From contig NZ_FQVU01000001.1 in assembly GCF_900129455.1 (NCBI RefSeq), positions 248,001 through 312,000 of the forward strand: a stretch of DNA of 64,000 nucleotides, read 5' to 3'. Of the stretch, positions 1 to 8,471 are shown one piece after another. Numbering within the stretch: position 1 is the first letter of the stretch; each line of letters opens with the position of its first letter. Made by a program: the position numbers and the translations under genes. Origin of the DNA: Jatrophihabitans endophyticus. Its GTDB lineage: Bacteria; Actinomycetota; Actinomycetes; Mycobacteriales; Jatrophihabitantaceae. The notes under the pieces were generated by a model, which saw only the letters and a program-made list of their open reading frames with translations, was not told where the DNA came from and did not search any database.

Positions 1-614
1 GGCCAGACGCCGTCCAGGGCGGCCTGCATGCGCCGGTGCGACAGCTCGGTGCCGTCGCCGAGGCGCACCACCCACTGCGCCGAGTAGTCACGGTGGTAGG
101 TCAGCTCCTTGACCCCCTTGCCGGCGATGGCCGCGAGCACGGGGTCGGCGGCGGTCGCGAGCGACTCGAACAGCGCCAGCCGCCAGGTCGAGAACACCAG
201 CAACCGGGCCATCAGCTCCGCGAAGTCCCGGTCGGCGCGCTCGACGAGACGGACGTTGCGGAACTCGCCCTCGGTCCGGAAGAACGCGAGGTCGTCCTCG
301 CTGCGGTCGAGGATGCCGCCCGCGCGGGCCAGCAGCATCCGCGCCTGCCCCAGCAGATCGAGCGCGACGTTGGCGAGCGCGGTCTCCTCCTCGAGCTCGG
401 GCATGCGGGTGATCCACTGCTGCAGCCGGTGGCTGTAGACGAGGGCGTCGTCGCCGAGCGCGAGGCAGTACCGGGCGAGCGCGGCCGGCTCCACGTCCGG
501 GGGCACGGTCGTGTCCATGCCCGCCAGCGCGTCGGTGAAACCGGTGCCGAAGGCCCAGCGCTGCCCGTCGTCGTTGTCGTCGCCGAGCAGGTCGTACGGA
601 TTGTCGTCGGTCAT
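1..614 (-). CDS. paaC: 1,2-phenylacetyl-CoA epoxidase subunit PaaC (3' end cut by window edge)
   Basis: Structural (non-metal) subunit of the PaaABC(D)E ring-1,2-phenylacetyl-CoA epoxidase, which dearomatises phenylacetyl-CoA in the cytoplasm. About 204 residues are visible from the ATG at 614. The usual family length is about 250, so roughly the last 45 residues lie outside the window. Visible family segments include ALARYCLALGDDALVYSHRL and LEEETALANVALDLLGQARM (ferritin-like helices), then RTEGEFRNVRLVE. It starts 6 nt after the paaB stop, and an AGGCGG Shine-Dalgarno overlaps the paaB end, so it is translationally linked to paaB. paaD/paaE would be expected further left, off the window. 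Identity rests on family recognition and operon context. Confidence 0.93.
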   Translation of the reverse strand, partial: MTDDNPYDLLGDDNDDGQRWAFGTGFTDALAGMDTTVPPDVEPAALARYCLALGDDALVYSHRLQQWITRMPELEEETALANVALDLLGQARMLLARAGGILDRSEDDLAFFRTEGEFRNVRLVERADRDFAELMARLLVFSTWRLALFESLATAADPVLAAIAGKGVKELTYHRDYSAQWVVRLGDGTELSHRRMQAALDGVW

Positions 615-620
615 GGCCGC

Positions 621-1004
621 CTACATGTGGGGGACGTCGTCGGGGATCTCGTAGAACGTCGGGTGTCGGTAGACCTTGTCGCCGGCCGGGGCGAAGAACG
701 GGTCCTTCTCGTCCGGGCTGGAGGCGGTGATGTCCTCGGCGCGGACGACCCAGATGCTCACGCCCTCGTTGCGCCGGGTGTAGAGGTCACGCGCGTGGTG
801 CAGGGCCATCTGGCCGTCGGCTGCGTGCAGTGAGCCGACGTGCACGTGGTTCAGGCCCCGCTTGCCCCGCAGGAAGACCTCCCACAGCGGCCACACCGAG
901 CGCGACTTCGGCTCGACCGGGGCGTCGGACACCGGAACGGCGCCGTGCCCGCCCTCCGCCGTGTACACAACCCCGTCTCCCCGCGACTCCTCTCCTGCCG
1001 TCAC
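621..1004 (-). CDS. paaB: 1,2-phenylacetyl-CoA epoxidase subunit PaaB
   Basis: Small subunit of the phenylacetyl-CoA epoxidase complex, thought to support the PaaA/PaaC assembly and electron transfer. The 127-residue reading is longer than the roughly 95 residues usual for PaaB. The conserved core begins near residue 32 ([20 protein letters not shown]) and runs through [20 protein letters not shown] to the C-terminus. The chosen start is a GTG (1004-1002) whose bases overlap the paaA TGA (GTGA), matching the overlap style of this operon. An internal GTG at the VPVSDAP position would give a more ordinary length and cannot be excluded. Confidence 0.9.
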   Translation of the reverse strand: MTAGEESRGDGVVYTAEGGHGAVPVSDAPVEPKSRSVWPLWEVFLRGKRGLNHVHVGSLHAADGQMALHHARDLYTRRNEGVSIWVVRAEDITASSPDEKDPFFAPAGDKVYRHPTFYEIPDDVPHM

Positions 1005-1966
1005 GACCCAGCGCCTCCTCCGTGAACGCGGTCGCCATCGGCTCCCAGCGCAGCCTTGCGAGCGTGGGCGGCGGCGGCCTCGCGGACCCACGCACCCTCC
1101 TCGTGGGCCTGCCGGCGGCGCTCGACGCGCTGGGCGTTGCAGGGTCCGTTGCCCTTGATGACCGCGGTGAGCTCGTCCCAGTCGATCGTGCCGAAGTCGT
1201 ACCGGCCGCGCTCGGGATTCCAACGCAGGTCGGGGTCGGGCAGCGTCACGCCCAACTTCTCGGCCTGCGGCACGGTCATGTCGACGAAGCGCTGCCGCAG
1301 CTCGTCGTTGGTGTGCCGCTTGATCCCCCACGCCATCGAGCGCTCGGTGTTGGGTGACGCGTCGTCCGGTGGACCGAACATCATCAGCGACGGCCACCAG
1401 AAGCGGTTCGTCGCGTCCTGCACCATCGCGCGCTGCGCGTCGGTGCCCGCCGCCATCGTCAGCAGCAGCTCGTAACCCTGCCGCTGGTGGAACGACTCCT
1501 CCTTGCAGATGCGCACCATCGCGCGGGCGTAGGGCCCGTAGGACGAGCGGCACAGCGGCACCTGATTGCAGATCGCGGCTCCGTCGACCAGCCAGCCGAT
1601 GACGCCCACGTCGGCGTACGTCAGCGTCGGGTAGTTGAAGATCGACGAGTACTTCTGCCGGCCGGCGATCAGCCGCTCGGTGAGGTCGGTGCGATCGGCA
1701 CCCAGGGTCTCGGCGGCGCTGTAGAGGTACATGCCGTGGCCGGCCTCGTCCTGCACCTTGGCCAACAGGATCGCCTTGCGACGCAGCGACGGCGCACGGG
1801 TGATCCAGGTGCCCTCGGGCTGCATGCCGATGATCTCCGAATGCGCGTGCTGCGCGATCTGGCGGATCATCGTGTTGCGGTACGCGTCGGGCATCCAGTC
1901 CCGCGGCTCGATGCGACGGTCGTGCTCGATCGTCGCGTCGAAATGCTGCTCCAGGGTGTCGGTCAC
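1001..1966 (-). CDS. paaA: 1,2-phenylacetyl-CoA epoxidase catalytic subunit PaaA
   Basis: Catalytic di-iron oxygenase subunit that epoxidises phenylacetyl-CoA. The protein has 321 residues, normal for PaaA. Carboxylate/histidine di-iron motifs are visible: [20 protein letters not shown] in the first helical pair and [16 protein letters not shown] in the second. The start is the GTG at 1966. It has an AGGAG Shine-Dalgarno 5 nt upstream and overlaps the paaZ TGA as GTGA; a second GTG two codons earlier sits directly on the Shine-Dalgarno and is less likely. It lies between paaZ and paaB in a fully coupled operon. Confidence 0.96.
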   Translation of the reverse strand: MTDTLEQHFDATIEHDRRIEPRDWMPDAYRNTMIRQIAQHAHSEIIGMQPEGTWITRAPSLRRKAILLAKVQDEAGHGMYLYSAAETLGADRTDLTERLIAGRQKYSSIFNYPTLTYADVGVIGWLVDGAAICNQVPLCRSSYGPYARAMVRICKEESFHQRQGYELLLTMAAGTDAQRAMVQDATNRFWWPSLMMFGPPDDASPNTERSMAWGIKRHTNDELRQRFVDMTVPQAEKLGVTLPDPDLRWNPERGRYDFGTIDWDELTAVIKGNGPCNAQRVERRRQAHEEGAWVREAAAAHARKAALGADGDRVHGGGAGS

Positions 1967-3990
1967 GGCCACTCCTTCGCCACCATCGTCAGGACGTCGT
2001 ACTGCGCCGCGACCGAGCCGTCCTGCTTGGTGACGACGGTGTCCCACCGCACCTCGCCGTAGTCACCCGGCCGCGGGTTGATCGCCTTGCAGGTCAGCGT
2101 CACGGTCAGCTCGTCACCGGGGTAGACCGGCGCGACGAAGCGCAGCTCGTCGATGCCGTAGTTGGCCAGCACCGGCCCCGGGTCGGGCTGCACGAACAGT
2201 CCCGCGGCGAAGGACACCACGAGATAGCCGTGTGCGACCCGGCCGTCGAAGAAGGGGTTGGCTGCGGCGGCCTGCTCGTCCATGTGGGCGTAGAACGTGT
2301 CGCCGGTGAACTCGGCGAAGCGCTCGATGTCGTCGAGGGTGACGACCCGCGGCCCCGCGACCACCGAGTCGCCGACCCGCAGCTGCGCCAGCGACTTGCG
2401 GAACGGGTGACCGCCCGACTCGTCGCGTGCGGCACCCCTGGTCCACTGCCCGGTGACCGACGTGAGCATGCGCGGGCTGCCCTGGACCGCGGTGCGCTGC
2501 ATGTGGTGCAGCACGCCGCGGATGCCGCCGAGCTCCTCGCCGCCGCCGGCACGCCCCGGACCACCGTGCACGAGTGCCGGCAGCGGCGAGCCGTGCCCGG
2601 TGGACTCGGCCGCGGCATCGGAGTCGAGCACGAGCAGCCGGCCGTGCCAGGCGGCGCTGCCGAGCACGACGTCACGGGCGAAGTCGGGGTCGTCGGTCAC
2701 CACCGATCCGGCGAGGCTGCCCTTGCCCAGGGCCGCCAGCGCGACCACGTCGGCGGCGTCGCGGTAGCCGACGAGCGTGCTGACCGGTCCGAACGCCTCG
2801 ACCTCGTGCACCTCGGCGCGGCGGGGGTCGTCGGCCCGCAGCAGGATCGGTGAGAGGAACGCCCCGCGCTCGGCGTCGGCGCCGGTCACCGCCACCCGCT
2901 CGGGGTCGCCGAAGACGATGCGCCCCGCCGACTCCAACGCCTTGAGTGACCGGCGCACCTCCTCGCGCTGCTCCCTGCTGGCGAGCGCGCCCATGCGCAC
3001 CGACTCGTCGGCCGGGTTGCCCACGACGATCTTCGCGAGGCGCTCCGAGACCGCCTCGGCGACGGCCTCGAGCCGGTCGGCCGGGACGAACGCGCGACGG
3101 ATCGCCGTGCACTTCTGCCCGGCCTTGGTCGTCATCTCGACCACGAGCTGCCGGACGTAGAGGTCGAAGGCGGTCGTGCCGGGTGCGGCGTCGGGGCCGA
3201 GCACCGACATGTTGAGCGAGTCGGCCTCGGCGTTGAAGCGCACCGAGCGGGCGACCACCGTCGGGTGCGACCGCAGCCGCTGCGCGGTGCTGGCCGAGCC
3301 GGTGAAGCCGAGCAGGTCCTGCTCCTGCAGGTGGTCGAGCAGGTCGCGGGCATCCCCGTTCAGCAGCTGGAGGGCGCCCGGCGGCAGCAGCCCGGCCTCG
3401 ACGACCAGCTCGACGACGCGGGCGGTGAGGTAGCCCGTCTGCGACGCCGGCTTGACGAGCGTGGGGACGCCGGCGAGCAGCGCCGGCGCGAGCTTCTCGA
3501 GCGGGCCCCACACCGGGAAGTTGAACGCGTTGATCTGGACGGCCACCCCGTGCAGCGGGGTGAGCACGTGTCGGCCGAGGAACTGCCCCGCCCGACCCAG
3601 CGGCTCCGCGGGGCCCTCGACGTACACCCGGTCGTCGGGCAGTTCCCGGCGGCCCTTGCTCGCGTATCCGAGCAGGACGCCGATGCCGCCGTCGATGTCG
3701 AACTTCGAGTCCGCGAGCGTCGCGCCGGTGCGGAAGGAGAGCTGGTACAGCTCGTCCCGGTGCTCGCGCAGCAGCTGGCCGACCGACTTGAGCAGCGCCG
3801 CACGTTGGTGGAAGGTCAGCTCGCGCAGCGCCGGGCCACCGACGGAACGGCCGTAGGCCAGGGCGGCGCCGAGGTCGATGCCCTCGGACGAGACCTGCGC
3901 GACCTCCTCCCCCGTCACCGCGTCGTGCACGGGCTCGCCGGACGGCGGGGCCGTCCACCGGCCCTCGACGTAACTGCGGAGCACGGCCAT
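1963..3990 (-). CDS. paaZ: Bifunctional oxepin-CoA hydrolase / 3-oxo-5,6-dehydrosuberyl-CoA semialdehyde dehydrogenase PaaZ
   Basis: Opens the oxepin-CoA ring (C-terminal enoyl-hydratase domain) and oxidises the resulting aldehyde (N-terminal NADP-dependent aldehyde dehydrogenase). The 675 residues match full-length PaaZ. The ALDH half (about 1-520) carries [15 protein letters not shown], the glutamate in FNAEADSLN and the nucleophilic cysteine in [11 protein letters not shown]. The MaoC-type half (about 535-675) carries [20 protein letters not shown] and VAHGYLVVS with the expected Asp/His pair. Both active sites therefore look intact. It is the first gene of the leftward paa operon and starts at ATG 3990, downstream of an AAGGGG-like Shine-Dalgarno. 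Confidence 0.97.
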   Translation of the reverse strand: MAVLRSYVEGRWTAPPSGEPVHDAVTGEEVAQVSSEGIDLGAALAYGRSVGGPALRELTFHQRAALLKSVGQLLREHRDELYQLSFRTGATLADSKFDIDGGIGVLLGYASKGRRELPDDRVYVEGPAEPLGRAGQFLGRHVLTPLHGVAVQINAFNFPVWGPLEKLAPALLAGVPTLVKPASQTGYLTARVVELVVEAGLLPPGALQLLNGDARDLLDHLQEQDLLGFTGSASTAQRLRSHPTVVARSVRFNAEADSLNMSVLGPDAAPGTTAFDLYVRQLVVEMTTKAGQKCTAIRRAFVPADRLEAVAEAVSERLAKIVVGNPADESVRMGALASREQREEVRRSLKALESAGRIVFGDPERVAVTGADAERGAFLSPILLRADDPRRAEVHEVEAFGPVSTLVGYRDAADVVALAALGKGSLAGSVVTDDPDFARDVVLGSAAWHGRLLVLDSDAAAESTGHGSPLPALVHGGPGRAGGGEELGGIRGVLHHMQRTAVQGSPRMLTSVTGQWTRGAARDESGGHPFRKSLAQLRVGDSVVAGPRVVTLDDIERFAEFTGDTFYAHMDEQAAAANPFFDGRVAHGYLVVSFAAGLFVQPDPGPVLANYGIDELRFVAPVYPGDELTVTLTCKAINPRPGDYGEVRWDTVVTKQDGSVAAQYDVLTMVAKEWP

Positions 3991-4032
3991 GGCGCACCCA
4001 TCCCCTTCGTCGGTTCGCTGCTGCCCGTCCTA

Positions 4033-4063
4033 TTTACAGACCGATCATTCGGTAAGTTACGCT
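4033..4063 (+). promoter_or_regulatory. Probable paaI promoter with embedded operator, likely leaderless
   Basis: TTTACA at 4033-4038 and TACGCT at 4058-4063 make a plausible -35/-10 pair with a 19-nt spacer. The -10 lies 6 nt before the paaI ATG at 4070, and no Shine-Dalgarno precedes that ATG, which suggests a leaderless transcript. The palindrome at 4040-4053 fills the spacer, so a bound repressor would block polymerase. This is inferred from sequence spacing only. Confidence 0.5.
4036..4057. promoter_or_regulatory. Palindromic operator for the TetR-type phenylacetate regulator
   Basis: ACCGATCATTCGGT (4040-4053) is a 14-bp inverted repeat with perfect ACCGA/TCGGT arms and a 4-nt centre. 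Flanking bases extend the similarity to 22 bp. On the minus strand it reads ACTTACCG-N6-CGGTCTGT, close to the ACCG...CGGT type of site reported for actinobacterial PaaR. It sits in the 79-bp gap between the divergent paaZ and paaI genes, and the likely repressor is the TetR gene at 4516. Regulation by phenylacetyl-CoA is inferred from the family. Confidence 0.7.
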
Positions 4064-4069
4064 ACCGCC

Positions 4070-4519
4070 ATGGGCCCTGACCAGGCATCGGTGCCGGACG
4101 CGGTGCCCGTCGCCGTGGCGGCGATGATGGCCGGGGACGCGGCCTCGCGGGCGCTGGGGATCGATCTCGTCGCCTGCTCCCCCGGGCGCGCCACGACCAC
4201 CATGACCGTCCGGCCCGACATGGCCAACGGCTACGCCATCGCCCACGGCGCGCTGGTCTTCGCGGTCGCCGACACGGCGTTCGCCTGTGCCTGCAACAGC
4301 ACGGCCGCACCGACCGTGGCGGCCGGCGCCGAGATCGTCTTCGTCGCCCCGGCGCGGGTCGGCGACGTACTCGTCGCCGAGGCCGTCGAGCGCACCACGT
4401 TCGGCCGCTCCGGTGTCTACGACGTCACGGTCCGGCGCGGCTTCGGGGGCGGCGACGTCGTGGCCGAGTTCCGCGGCCGAAGCCACCGGGTCGTCACCGC
4501 ACCCGGCACCGGGTCGTGA
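4070..4519 (+). CDS. paaI: Hydroxyphenylacetyl-CoA thioesterase PaaI
   Basis: Hot-dog-fold thioesterase that removes dead-end CoA esters formed in phenylacetate catabolism. It has 149 residues, typical for PaaI. ANGYAIAHGALVFAVADTAF corresponds to the family's catalytic helix with the HG turn and the active-site Asp; the usual HGG is HGA here. The start at ATG 4070 lies just after the -10-like element and has no Shine-Dalgarno. The stop overlaps the GTG of the TetR gene as GTGA, so the pair is co-translated. Confidence 0.9.
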   Translation: MGPDQASVPDAVPVAVAAMMAGDAASRALGIDLVACSPGRATTTMTVRPDMANGYAIAHGALVFAVADTAFACACNSTAAPTVAAGAEIVFVAPARVGDVLVAEAVERTTFGRSGVYDVTVRRGFGGGDVVAEFRGRSHRVVTAPGTGS

Positions 4520-5136
4520 CGGCCACCGGCGCGCGTCGCCGCGGCCGGCCCGGTTACGACGTCGACTCGCTGCTCGCCGTCGCCGTCGCGGTGTTCAACG
4601 AGCGCGGGTACGACGGCACCAGCATGGAGGACCTCTCCCAGCGGCTGGGCATCGCCAAGTCGGCGATCTACCACCACGTCGCGGGCAAGGAGGAGCTGCT
4701 GCGCCTCTCCCTCGACCGGGCACTCGACGGCCTTTTCGGCGTGGCCGACCGGGTGCGGGCGACCGATGCGCCGGCGGTCGACCGGCTGGAGCTCCTGGTG
4801 CGCGGCAGCGTCGAGGTGCTGCAGCGCGAGCTCCCCCACGTGACGCTGCTGCTGCGGGTGCGCGGCAACACCGAGGTCGAGCGCGCCGCGCTGGAGCGGC
4901 GCCGCTCGTTCGACCGCTTCGTCGCGGGCCTCGTGCGACAGGCCGAGCGGGACGGCGACATTTCCCCCGCCCTCAGCCCCACCGTCACGGCGCACCTGCT
5001 CTTCGGCCTCGTCAACTCGCTCGTCGAGTGGTATCGGCCCGGGTCCCGCACCACCGGGGCGTCGCTGGCCGACGCCGTCGCCGCGCTCGCCTTCGACGGT
5101 CTGCGGGCCCGGGGCGAACCGCCCGCCCGCCGGTAA
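4516..5136 (+). CDS. TetR-family regulator, probable PaaR
   Basis: DNA-binding repressor of 206 residues starting with GTG. The N-terminal HTH (about 15-60) contains FNERGYDGTSMEDLSQRLGI and AKSAIYHHVAGKEELL, typical TetR helices 2-3. The C-terminal half is an all-helical ligand domain. Overlap with paaI and the palindrome 460 bp upstream in the divergent promoter region argue that it controls the paa genes, probably responding to phenylacetyl-CoA. The ligand is inferred from context. Confidence 0.85.
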   Translation: MTATGARRRGRPGYDVDSLLAVAVAVFNERGYDGTSMEDLSQRLGIAKSAIYHHVAGKEELLRLSLDRALDGLFGVADRVRATDAPAVDRLELLVRGSVEVLQRELPHVTLLLRVRGNTEVERAALERRRSFDRFVAGLVRQAERDGDISPALSPTVTAHLLFGLVNSLVEWYRPGSRTTGASLADAVAALAFDGLRARGEPPARR

Positions 5137-5145
5137 CGTGGCGAC

Positions 5146-5997
5146 GTGCCGCGCCGTCCGTCCGCCGGCGACCTGCTCGCCATCAGCGACCTGCACGTCG
5201 CCTACCGCTCCAACCGCGAGATCCTGGAGCGGATCCGCACGGCCAACGACGGCGACTGGCTGATCGTCGCCGGCGACGTCGGCGAGCGGCTCGACGACAT
5301 CGAGTGGGCGCTGCGCACGCTCGCTGCGCGGTTCGCCCACGTGATCTGGGTCCCCGGCAACCATGAGCTGTGGACGATGCCGCGCGAGACGAGCCCGCTG
5401 CGCGGGGTGGCCCGCTACGACCACCTCGTCGCCCACTGCCGCGACCTCGGCATCACGACCCCCGAGGACCCCTACCCCACGTGGGAGGGCGCCGCGGGCG
5501 AGGTCCGCATCGCACCGCTGTTCCTGCTCTACGACTACACGTTCCGGGCGCCGGGGACGTCGACGCAGGAGGAGTCGCTCGCGGCGGCCTACGCGGCGGG
5601 CATCGTCTGCACCGACGAGCGCCACCTCTACCCCGACCCGTACCCCACCCGCGAGGCCTGGTGCCGGGCGCGGGTCGCCGCGACCGAGCCGCGGCTGGCC
5701 GCGGTGGCCGGCGAGCTGCCGCTCGTGCTCGTCAACCACTGGCCGCTGCTGCGCGAGCCCACCCGGACGATGACCTACCAGGTCTTCCCGCAGTGGTGCG
5801 GCACCGAGCTGACCGCCGACTGGCACACCCGGTTCGGTGCGCAGGTGGCGGTCTACGGCCACCTGCACATACCGCGCACCACGCACTACGACGGCGTGCG
5901 CTTCGAGGAGGTCTCGATCGGGTACCCGCGCGAGTGGCGCCGCTTCGGCCTGCGCGACGACCTCGCACGCCTCGTGCTCCCCGGCGTGCCACGCTGA
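5146..5997 (+). CDS. Calcineurin-like metallophosphoesterase related to phosphopantetheinyl hydrolase PptH
   Basis: A 283-residue metallophosphoesterase with all core blocks: ISDLHVAY (res 14-21), VAGDVGER, WVPGNHELW, LVNHWPLL and YGHLHIPRTTHYDGVRFEEV. Features such as LFLLYDYTF, YPTREAWCRARVAAT and SIGYPREWRR resemble Mycobacterium tuberculosis Rv2795c (PptH), which strips phosphopantetheine from holo-carrier proteins and is encoded next to pptT. Here it lacks the longer mycobacterial C-terminal tail, and pptT is about 55 kb away at 60480. The start is GTG 5146, 9 nt after the TetR stop. The activity is inferred by homology; a generic phosphoesterase is the alternative. Confidence 0.75.
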   Translation: MPRRPSAGDLLAISDLHVAYRSNREILERIRTANDGDWLIVAGDVGERLDDIEWALRTLAARFAHVIWVPGNHELWTMPRETSPLRGVARYDHLVAHCRDLGITTPEDPYPTWEGAAGEVRIAPLFLLYDYTFRAPGTSTQEESLAAAYAAGIVCTDERHLYPDPYPTREAWCRARVAATEPRLAAVAGELPLVLVNHWPLLREPTRTMTYQVFPQWCGTELTADWHTRFGAQVAVYGHLHIPRTTHYDGVRFEEVSIGYPREWRRFGLRDDLARLVLPGVPR

Positions 5998-6086
5998 CCG
6001 ACGTCCGTCAGTGATGACCGGATCGTTCCGGTGGCTGACCCGAACGGGCCTGGTCCGGGCGGCCGGTTCGCCGGAGGATCGACGAC

Positions 6087-6637
6087 ATGACCACCGCACT
6101 GCTCGTCATCGACGTCCAGGAATCGTTCCGTGCCCGCCCCGACAACTGGGCCGACGTCTCCGCGCCCGACATCGCCGACCGCGTCGACCGCCTCGTGACC
6201 CACGCGCGGGAGCGCGGCGACAAGGTGGTGTGGATCTGCACACCGCTCCCGGTTCCGGCTCGGTGTTCGATCCGGAGCAGGGGCACGTCCGGCTGCTCGA
6301 GCCGCTGCGTCCCGCGGGCACCGAACCGTTGCTGGCCAAGACGAGTCACAACGCCTTCACCACGACGAACCTCGCGCAGCACCTCACCGCCGAGCAGGTC
6401 GACCACGTCGTCGTGACCGGCATTCGCACCGAGCAGTGCTGCGAGACGACGGCCCGCCTCGCCAGCGATCTCGGCTACCGGGTCACCTTCGTCCTCGACG
6501 CCACGGCCACGATGCCTTTGCCGTCGTGGGACGGCGCCGACCCCCTGCCGACCGACGCCGTGCTCGCCCGCACCGCGAGCGCGTTGCAAGGCCGGTTCGC
6601 CGAGGTGGTGACGATGGCCGACGTACTGGCACAGTGA
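6087..6637 (+). pseudogene. Isochorismatase-family cysteine hydrolase, frameshifted
   Basis: The first part (ATG 6087) reads TALLVIDVQESFRARPDNW, the isochorismatase-like N-terminus with catalytic Asp, up to KVVWICT near 6242. The remainder (HTAPGSGSVFDPEQGH, LLAKTSHNAFTTTNL and VTGIRTEQCCETTARLA with catalytic Lys and Cys) continues in another frame to the TGA at 6635. One base missing around 6235-6243 would explain the break; repaired, the product would be about 183 residues. All three catalytic residues survive, so a sequencing error is as possible as a real mutation. It pairs with the GlxA-type gene 4 nt downstream, a common arrangement. Confidence 0.8.
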
Positions 6638-6641
6638 CCGG

Positions 6642-7562
6642 ATGATGCGCACCGTGCTGTTCGCCGTCCCGCCGCGGGTGCACCTGCTCGACCTCGCCGG
6701 GCCGGCGCAGGCGTTCGCCACCGCCAACGACCACGGCGGTGCGTACCGGCTGCGTTACGTCAGCACCTCGGCCGAGGTCGTCAGCCACCAGGGCCTGCCG
6801 CTCTCGCTGGACGTCGACTGGCCGGACCTGACCGACCGCGACGTCGTCGTGGTCCCGGGCCGCCGCACGGGCGAACGCCCGCCGCGGCGCTGGCTGGACG
6901 CGGGGACGGCCACGGCGCTGCGCGCCCACCACGCCGCGGGCGGCCGCGTCGCCAGCGTGTGCTCCGGCGCGTTCGCCGTCGCCGAGACCGGACTGCTCGA
7001 CGGCCGGCGCGCCACGACCCACCACGAGATCCAGGACGAGCTGGCGCGCCGCTTCCCCGCCGTCCACGTGGTGCGCGACGTCCTCTACGTGGCCGACGGT
7101 CGGGTGGCGACGTCCGCGGGCATCGCCAGCGGCATCGACCTCGCGCTGCACCTGATCGGCGCGGACCACGGCCCGGCGGTCGCGGGCCGGGTGGCGCGCT
7201 CGCTCGTCGTGCCGGTCCGGCGCAACGGGGCCGCCCCGCAGGCGAGCGTGATGCTGCGGCACCGCGACCACGTCGTCGACACCGTCCACCGCGTGCAGGA
7301 CGTCCTGGACACGCAGTTCACCCGCGCCCTCCCGCTACGACGGCTGGCCGAGATCGGCGGGGTCAGCGAACGCACGCTCACCCGGCAGTTCACGGCCGCC
7401 GTCGGGATGACGCCGGCGCACTACCAGCAGCAGCTGCGCCTCGAGCGCGCCCGGCAGCTCGCCGAGCAGGGCTGGACCCTCGAGGCGAGCGCACGGTCGG
7501 TCGGCTTCACCGACGCCCGGATGCTGCGCCGGCTCCGCGCCCGGCACGGTTTTGGCGGCTGA
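6642..7562 (+). CDS. GlxA-family (DJ-1/PfpI plus AraC) transcriptional regulator
   Basis: A 306-residue regulator. The N-terminal DJ-1/PfpI-like amidase domain (about 1-190) carries the nucleophile-elbow-like ASVCSGAFAVAETGLLDGRR. The C-terminal AraC double HTH (about 215-306) shows LAEIGGVSERTLTRQF and LEASARSVGFTDARMLRRLR. Such proteins usually control an adjacent hydrolase gene, here the frameshifted isochorismatase-like gene. The last codons and TGA lie inside the left arm of a 48-bp palindrome, so the C-terminal sequence is tied to the terminator. Tandem ATGs at 6642 and 6645 make the start uncertain by one residue. Confidence 0.88.
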   Translation: MMRTVLFAVPPRVHLLDLAGPAQAFATANDHGGAYRLRYVSTSAEVVSHQGLPLSLDVDWPDLTDRDVVVVPGRRTGERPPRRWLDAGTATALRAHHAAGGRVASVCSGAFAVAETGLLDGRRATTHHEIQDELARRFPAVHVVRDVLYVADGRVATSAGIASGIDLALHLIGADHGPAVAGRVARSLVVPVRRNGAAPQASVMLRHRDHVVDTVHRVQDVLDTQFTRALPLRRLAEIGGVSERTLTRQFTAAVGMTPAHYQQQLRLERARQLAEQGWTLEASARSVGFTDARMLRRLRARHGFGG

Positions 7563-7594
7563 GCGCAGCATGCTGCGCTCAGCCGCCAAAACCG
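7547..7594 (+). terminator. 48-bp perfect loopless palindrome overlapping the GlxA-type stop codon
   Basis: The left arm CGGTTTTGGCGGCTGAGCGC plus AGCA (7547-7570) is the exact reverse complement of 7571-7594. The four-T run on one arm and four-A run on the other end the stem, giving a bidirectional terminator-like element. No spacer exists, so a hairpin would have a minimal loop at the centre TGCATGCTGC region. The AraC-type gene's TGA (7560-7562) is within the left arm. Confidence 0.7.
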
Positions 7595-7642
7595 GCGAGG
7601 GTCAGCGGTACGCGGCCCCCGCACCGGGGGCATAAGCATGGG

Positions 7643-8095
7643 GTGACGACACCACCGGCCGGCCGGACCCACGGCGCGCCCGACCTGACGCCCGAGGTCA
7701 CCGAGCTCGACGACGCGACCGTGGAGGTCGCGCTGCCGGCCGAGACCGGGTCGGTGCGCGTCGCCCGCCGTTTCGTCAAGGAACGGTGGCAGGGCATGGC
7801 CGACGAGGTCCTCGGCGACGTCGAGCTGATCGTCAGCGAGCTGGTGGCCAACGCGGTGCGCCACGGTCGGCCCGACATCGTGTTCCGGTTGCGGGCCGAA
7901 CCGTTCGCTATCGACATCGCGGTGCTCGACCACGGCCCGGGGATCCCGTCGCTCGCGGCGAGCCCGCCCGACCTCACTGCGACGTCGGGACGTGGCCTCA
8001 CGCTCGTGGACCGGCTCGCGAGCTCCTGGGGGGTCGAGCCGCTGGGCGAGGACGAGGTGGGCAAGACGGTCTGGGCGAGCGTGCGTTGCGATTGA
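7643..8095 (+). CDS. Anti-sigma-factor-type histidine kinase-like ATPase (RsbW/SpoIIAB-like)
   Basis: A 150-residue GHKL ATPase domain protein with N box ELIVSELVANAVRHGRPD (about res 68-85), G1 box VLDHGPGIP and G2 box TSGRGLTLVDRLASSWG. Such single-domain proteins act as anti-sigma kinases or as regulators of SpoIIAA-type antagonists in actinobacterial stress responses. No sigma factor or anti-sigma antagonist is adjacent, so its partner is unknown. It starts at GTG 7643 (an ATG at 7638 is out of frame). Confidence 0.82.
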   Translation: MTTPPAGRTHGAPDLTPEVTELDDATVEVALPAETGSVRVARRFVKERWQGMADEVLGDVELIVSELVANAVRHGRPDIVFRLRAEPFAIDIAVLDHGPGIPSLAASPPDLTATSGRGLTLVDRLASSWGVEPLGEDEVGKTVWASVRCD

Positions 8096-8102
8096 CCTCG
8101 TG

Positions 8103-8129
8103 GGTCCCGCGAACGGTCCCGCGAACGGT
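8103..8129. repeat. Tandem 12-bp direct repeat
   Basis: GGTCCCGCGAAC occurs twice head to tail (8103-8114 and 8115-8126), followed by GGT. It lies in the short convergent gap between the ATPase gene and the small membrane protein gene. No function is evident. Confidence 0.6.
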
Positions 8130-8133
8130 GGGC

Positions 8134-8352
8134 TCAGCCGACGGCGCGCAGGTGACCGCCGGTCGCGGGCGGCGCGACGACCGGGGCGGTGAGATCGAGG
8201 TAGGCCCCCGCCTCGAACTGCGAGGAGTCCAGCCGCGCTCGCGCGTCGAACGCGGCGCGCATCGAGCCGGCGACCGCCGCCCATGCCACTCCTGCGGCGC
8301 CGGCGAGCCCGGCCCCCACAGCGACCCGCCTGTCACTACGCGCTGACCGCAC
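8134..8352 (-). CDS. Small membrane-anchored protein, function unknown
   Basis: Predicted 72 residues. After a basic N-terminus (RSARSDRR) comes a hydrophobic stretch (VAVGAGLAGAAGVAWAAVAG, about res 10-29), followed by a soluble tail with DARARLDSSQFEAGAYLDL and an AP-rich end. The GTG start at 8352 has a GGAAGGG Shine-Dalgarno 8 nt upstream, which supports it as a gene rather than a chance frame. It is separated by 119 bp from the leftward sugar operon and convergent with the ATPase gene. No family was recognised. Confidence 0.5.
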   Translation of the reverse strand: MRSARSDRRVAVGAGLAGAAGVAWAAVAGSMRAAFDARARLDSSQFEAGAYLDLTAPVVAPPATGGHLRAVG

Positions 8353-8471
8353 CGCGGCGTCCCTTCCTCGAACGAGTCCGTGTCTGGCCGCGGCCGAGGC
8401 TACGGCCCGACGGCTGCGCGCAAGCGTAACCGCGCCGGCCACGATGCGACGGGGCCGAACGGCCCGCGCCG

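Noticed and set aside
621-1553. 310-residue leftward frame that would extend PaaB into paaA
   Set aside because: The added N-terminal part is out of frame with intact PaaA and lacks PaaB similarity; the GTG at 1004 with GTGA overlap is the better start.
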